Source: Temnopleurus reevesii (Eukaryota > Echinodermata > Echinoidea > Temnopleuroida > Temnopleuridae). From it: DNA of 20,585 bases. The number at the start of each line of letters is the position of its first letter. Positions within the stretch are counted from its first letter, which is position 1. Positions 19,071-20,585 of this stretch are shown here, in pieces. The DNA lies in NCBI GenBank assembly GCA_036244855.1, contig BQKZ01007702.1, positions 10,614-31,198 of the forward strand, read 5' to 3'. Below the pieces are notes generated by a model that was given only the letters and a program-made list of their open reading frames with translations, searched no databases and was not told the DNA's origin. Position numbers and translations under genes: made by a program.

Positions 19071-20585
19071 GATATAAATTTAGATATAAATTTGCCACTT
19101 ATTATTCGGTTATTCGTTGTGTCATTGATTTATTTTGTCCCTTCTCTCACAAGTAGATTGTGAATAAAGGAGTAAAATGTGTAGAATTTGTTTTTAAAAC
19201 TTAAAAAATTGATAGAACTCCCGATACTTTTTCCCGATGCAAGATAGAAATGCAAGTATCATTCGCATACTCATGGAGACGAAGGGGGGGAAAGGAAAAA
19301 TGAATTAAAATAAAAAACACCGAAAATATTGAGGTCCTTTTTTCCTTTCTTTCTTTTTTTTTATTTTCTTTTTTCCCCTTTGTTTTTGTTTTGTTTTGGC
19401 CAGTTTTTAGTACCCCTTCGAGTTCATTCCTGGATGTAAAACCAGTCATTATTTATTTTTAAAGTAGGTGTTTATCATTTGGGAAATTCCATATTGGCGG
19501 TAACGAAATAACGTACTGTTTTGAGCTCCATTTTTGTCTGTCATAGCTCATTTGACAGACTGTCAGAGACAGATCAAACTTTTCAAATGTAGTATAAAGT
19601 AAGAATGGCAATAAATATGTGAAGTAGGCAATATTTATGCTGTTAACATGGATGGCTCCAAGGTATGAAGAATGTCGGTAACGGGATTACATATGGTATT
19701 TTGACAAGCTTGGCCATTAAACAGTCCATTAGATTTGAAAAAATAATATGTATATCTAGCAGGTTTATGTAGAAAGATTTTCATACTATATTATAGAATT
19801 CACAGATTCTAAGCAAATTTTCACCAGCTAATATATTATCATGCCTCTAGACAAAATAAAAGGCATTTTAACCAATATTTGCGAATTTTTCCCAGGTGGA
19901 ATTTTCCACTTACAACTAAAGAAAAAGTGATGAATATAAGAGATTGATTGTATATAGCGTTTATTACCACTTTTGTTACAATGGATTATTGCTTTATCAC
20001 TGATATATATTACAAATAACATCTAACGTTGTTCTAATATACGTTCTGTTATTTTATATTATGACGGCCGAATTTATGTTAGACCATTTGTCATGTTTGT
20101 AGTAAAGCACGAATTGTTTACGGTGTGCTATTCCGATCATCATCCCTAAAGTTAAACATATTTTTGAAAGTTTTATTAAGATTGTATGTTGAATGCCTTT
20201 GTAACGATTATAAAAGAATAGGGAAGGGGAACCATCAAAATGAATGCGGTTAGCCTGCGGTCACCAGGCCGGTTTACGAAAATATCTCGTTTCTCACCAA
20301 CGGTGTAACGTGGTTGAATCTAGTTTACACGCATTTGCCATTGCTATGTCGAGCAAGCCTCGTGCAAGATATAGTGTTGTCAAGAACAATCTATGTTTGT
20401 AAACTATGCTTAAAATTTGCATCTATCAGTAAACCAACCTATTGGCACCCATGTTTTTTCTTAGTCTTTTTATATGGGGACCTTCATCAAAATTCCACAA
20501 TTGATATAACAAGCCCTGTTGGCACATTTGGTTGCTTCAGCCTTAAGTATCCGGATTTCTCTAAATCATCGGCATATGCTTCACA
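19071..20585. other. Non-coding 3' end of window
   Basis: AT-rich sequence with a T-rich patch at 19338-19400, a short hairpin GTCTGTCA..TTGACAGAC at 19536-19561, and a weak direct repeat starting CGGTAACG at 19498 and 19676. No gene or RNA recognised. Confidence 0.5.

Overview
The window looks like nuclear DNA of a marine invertebrate, most likely an echinoderm and probably a sea urchin. Introns have GT..AG borders. The background is AT-rich and full of microsatellites, hairpin elements and non-autonomous transposon remnants. A tRNA-derived SINE at about 1400-1600 matches, from memory, a repeat common in sea urchin genomes. The species call is inference; no database search was possible.

Only two protein-coding genes can be supported. 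They are tandem, same-strand paralogues of a class A (rhodopsin-like) seven-transmembrane receptor. Gene A has exons 10693-10905 and 11951-12718. Gene B has exons 16540-16752 and 17387-18153. Each has a 213-base first exon (71 codons, TM1-TM2) and a phase-0 intron between TM2 and TM3. The second exon is 768 bases in gene A and 767 in gene B. Gene A encodes 326 residues. Gene B would also encode 326, but it has lost one base in a C run at 17616-17619, which shifts frame at the start of TM5. The paralogues are about 75% identical by hand count. Both lack the usual TM3-ECL2 disulfide cysteines, have short extracellular loops 1 and 2, replace DRY with HRF, and keep NPxxY followed by a helix 8 with a CGCC palmitoylation-like cluster. 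These traits recall the melanocortin/S1P/cannabinoid/adenosine (MECA) branch, but the ligand is unknown.

Layout: 1-4255 is non-coding, with a (TC)n tract, hairpins, the SINE and a nested inverted-repeat element. 4256-6720 is a third copy of the 5' flanking block found upstream of both receptors. It is split by a 1.4 kb fold-back element and has no receptor exon after it. 6720-9490 holds a LINE-like 3' tail, a local duplication of it, a stray fold-back end and a small hAT-like element with a G23/C21 hairpin. 9490-10692 is gene A's flanking block, ending in (TCA)n repeats. Gene A follows, then spacer with an inverted G/C-tract minisatellite, a two-copy tandem repeat at 14020-14720, and two MITE-like elements, one with perfect 48-base arms. 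15650-16539 is gene B's flanking block, then gene B. 18154-20585 is AT-rich non-coding sequence with one long palindrome.

The locus reads as a small tandem receptor family grown by duplication of a unit of [AT-rich flank, TCATCA tract, exon 1, intron, exon 2]. One unit appears to have lost its gene and one paralogue is frameshifted. This fits the birth-and-death pattern known for lineage-specific receptor expansions in echinoderms.
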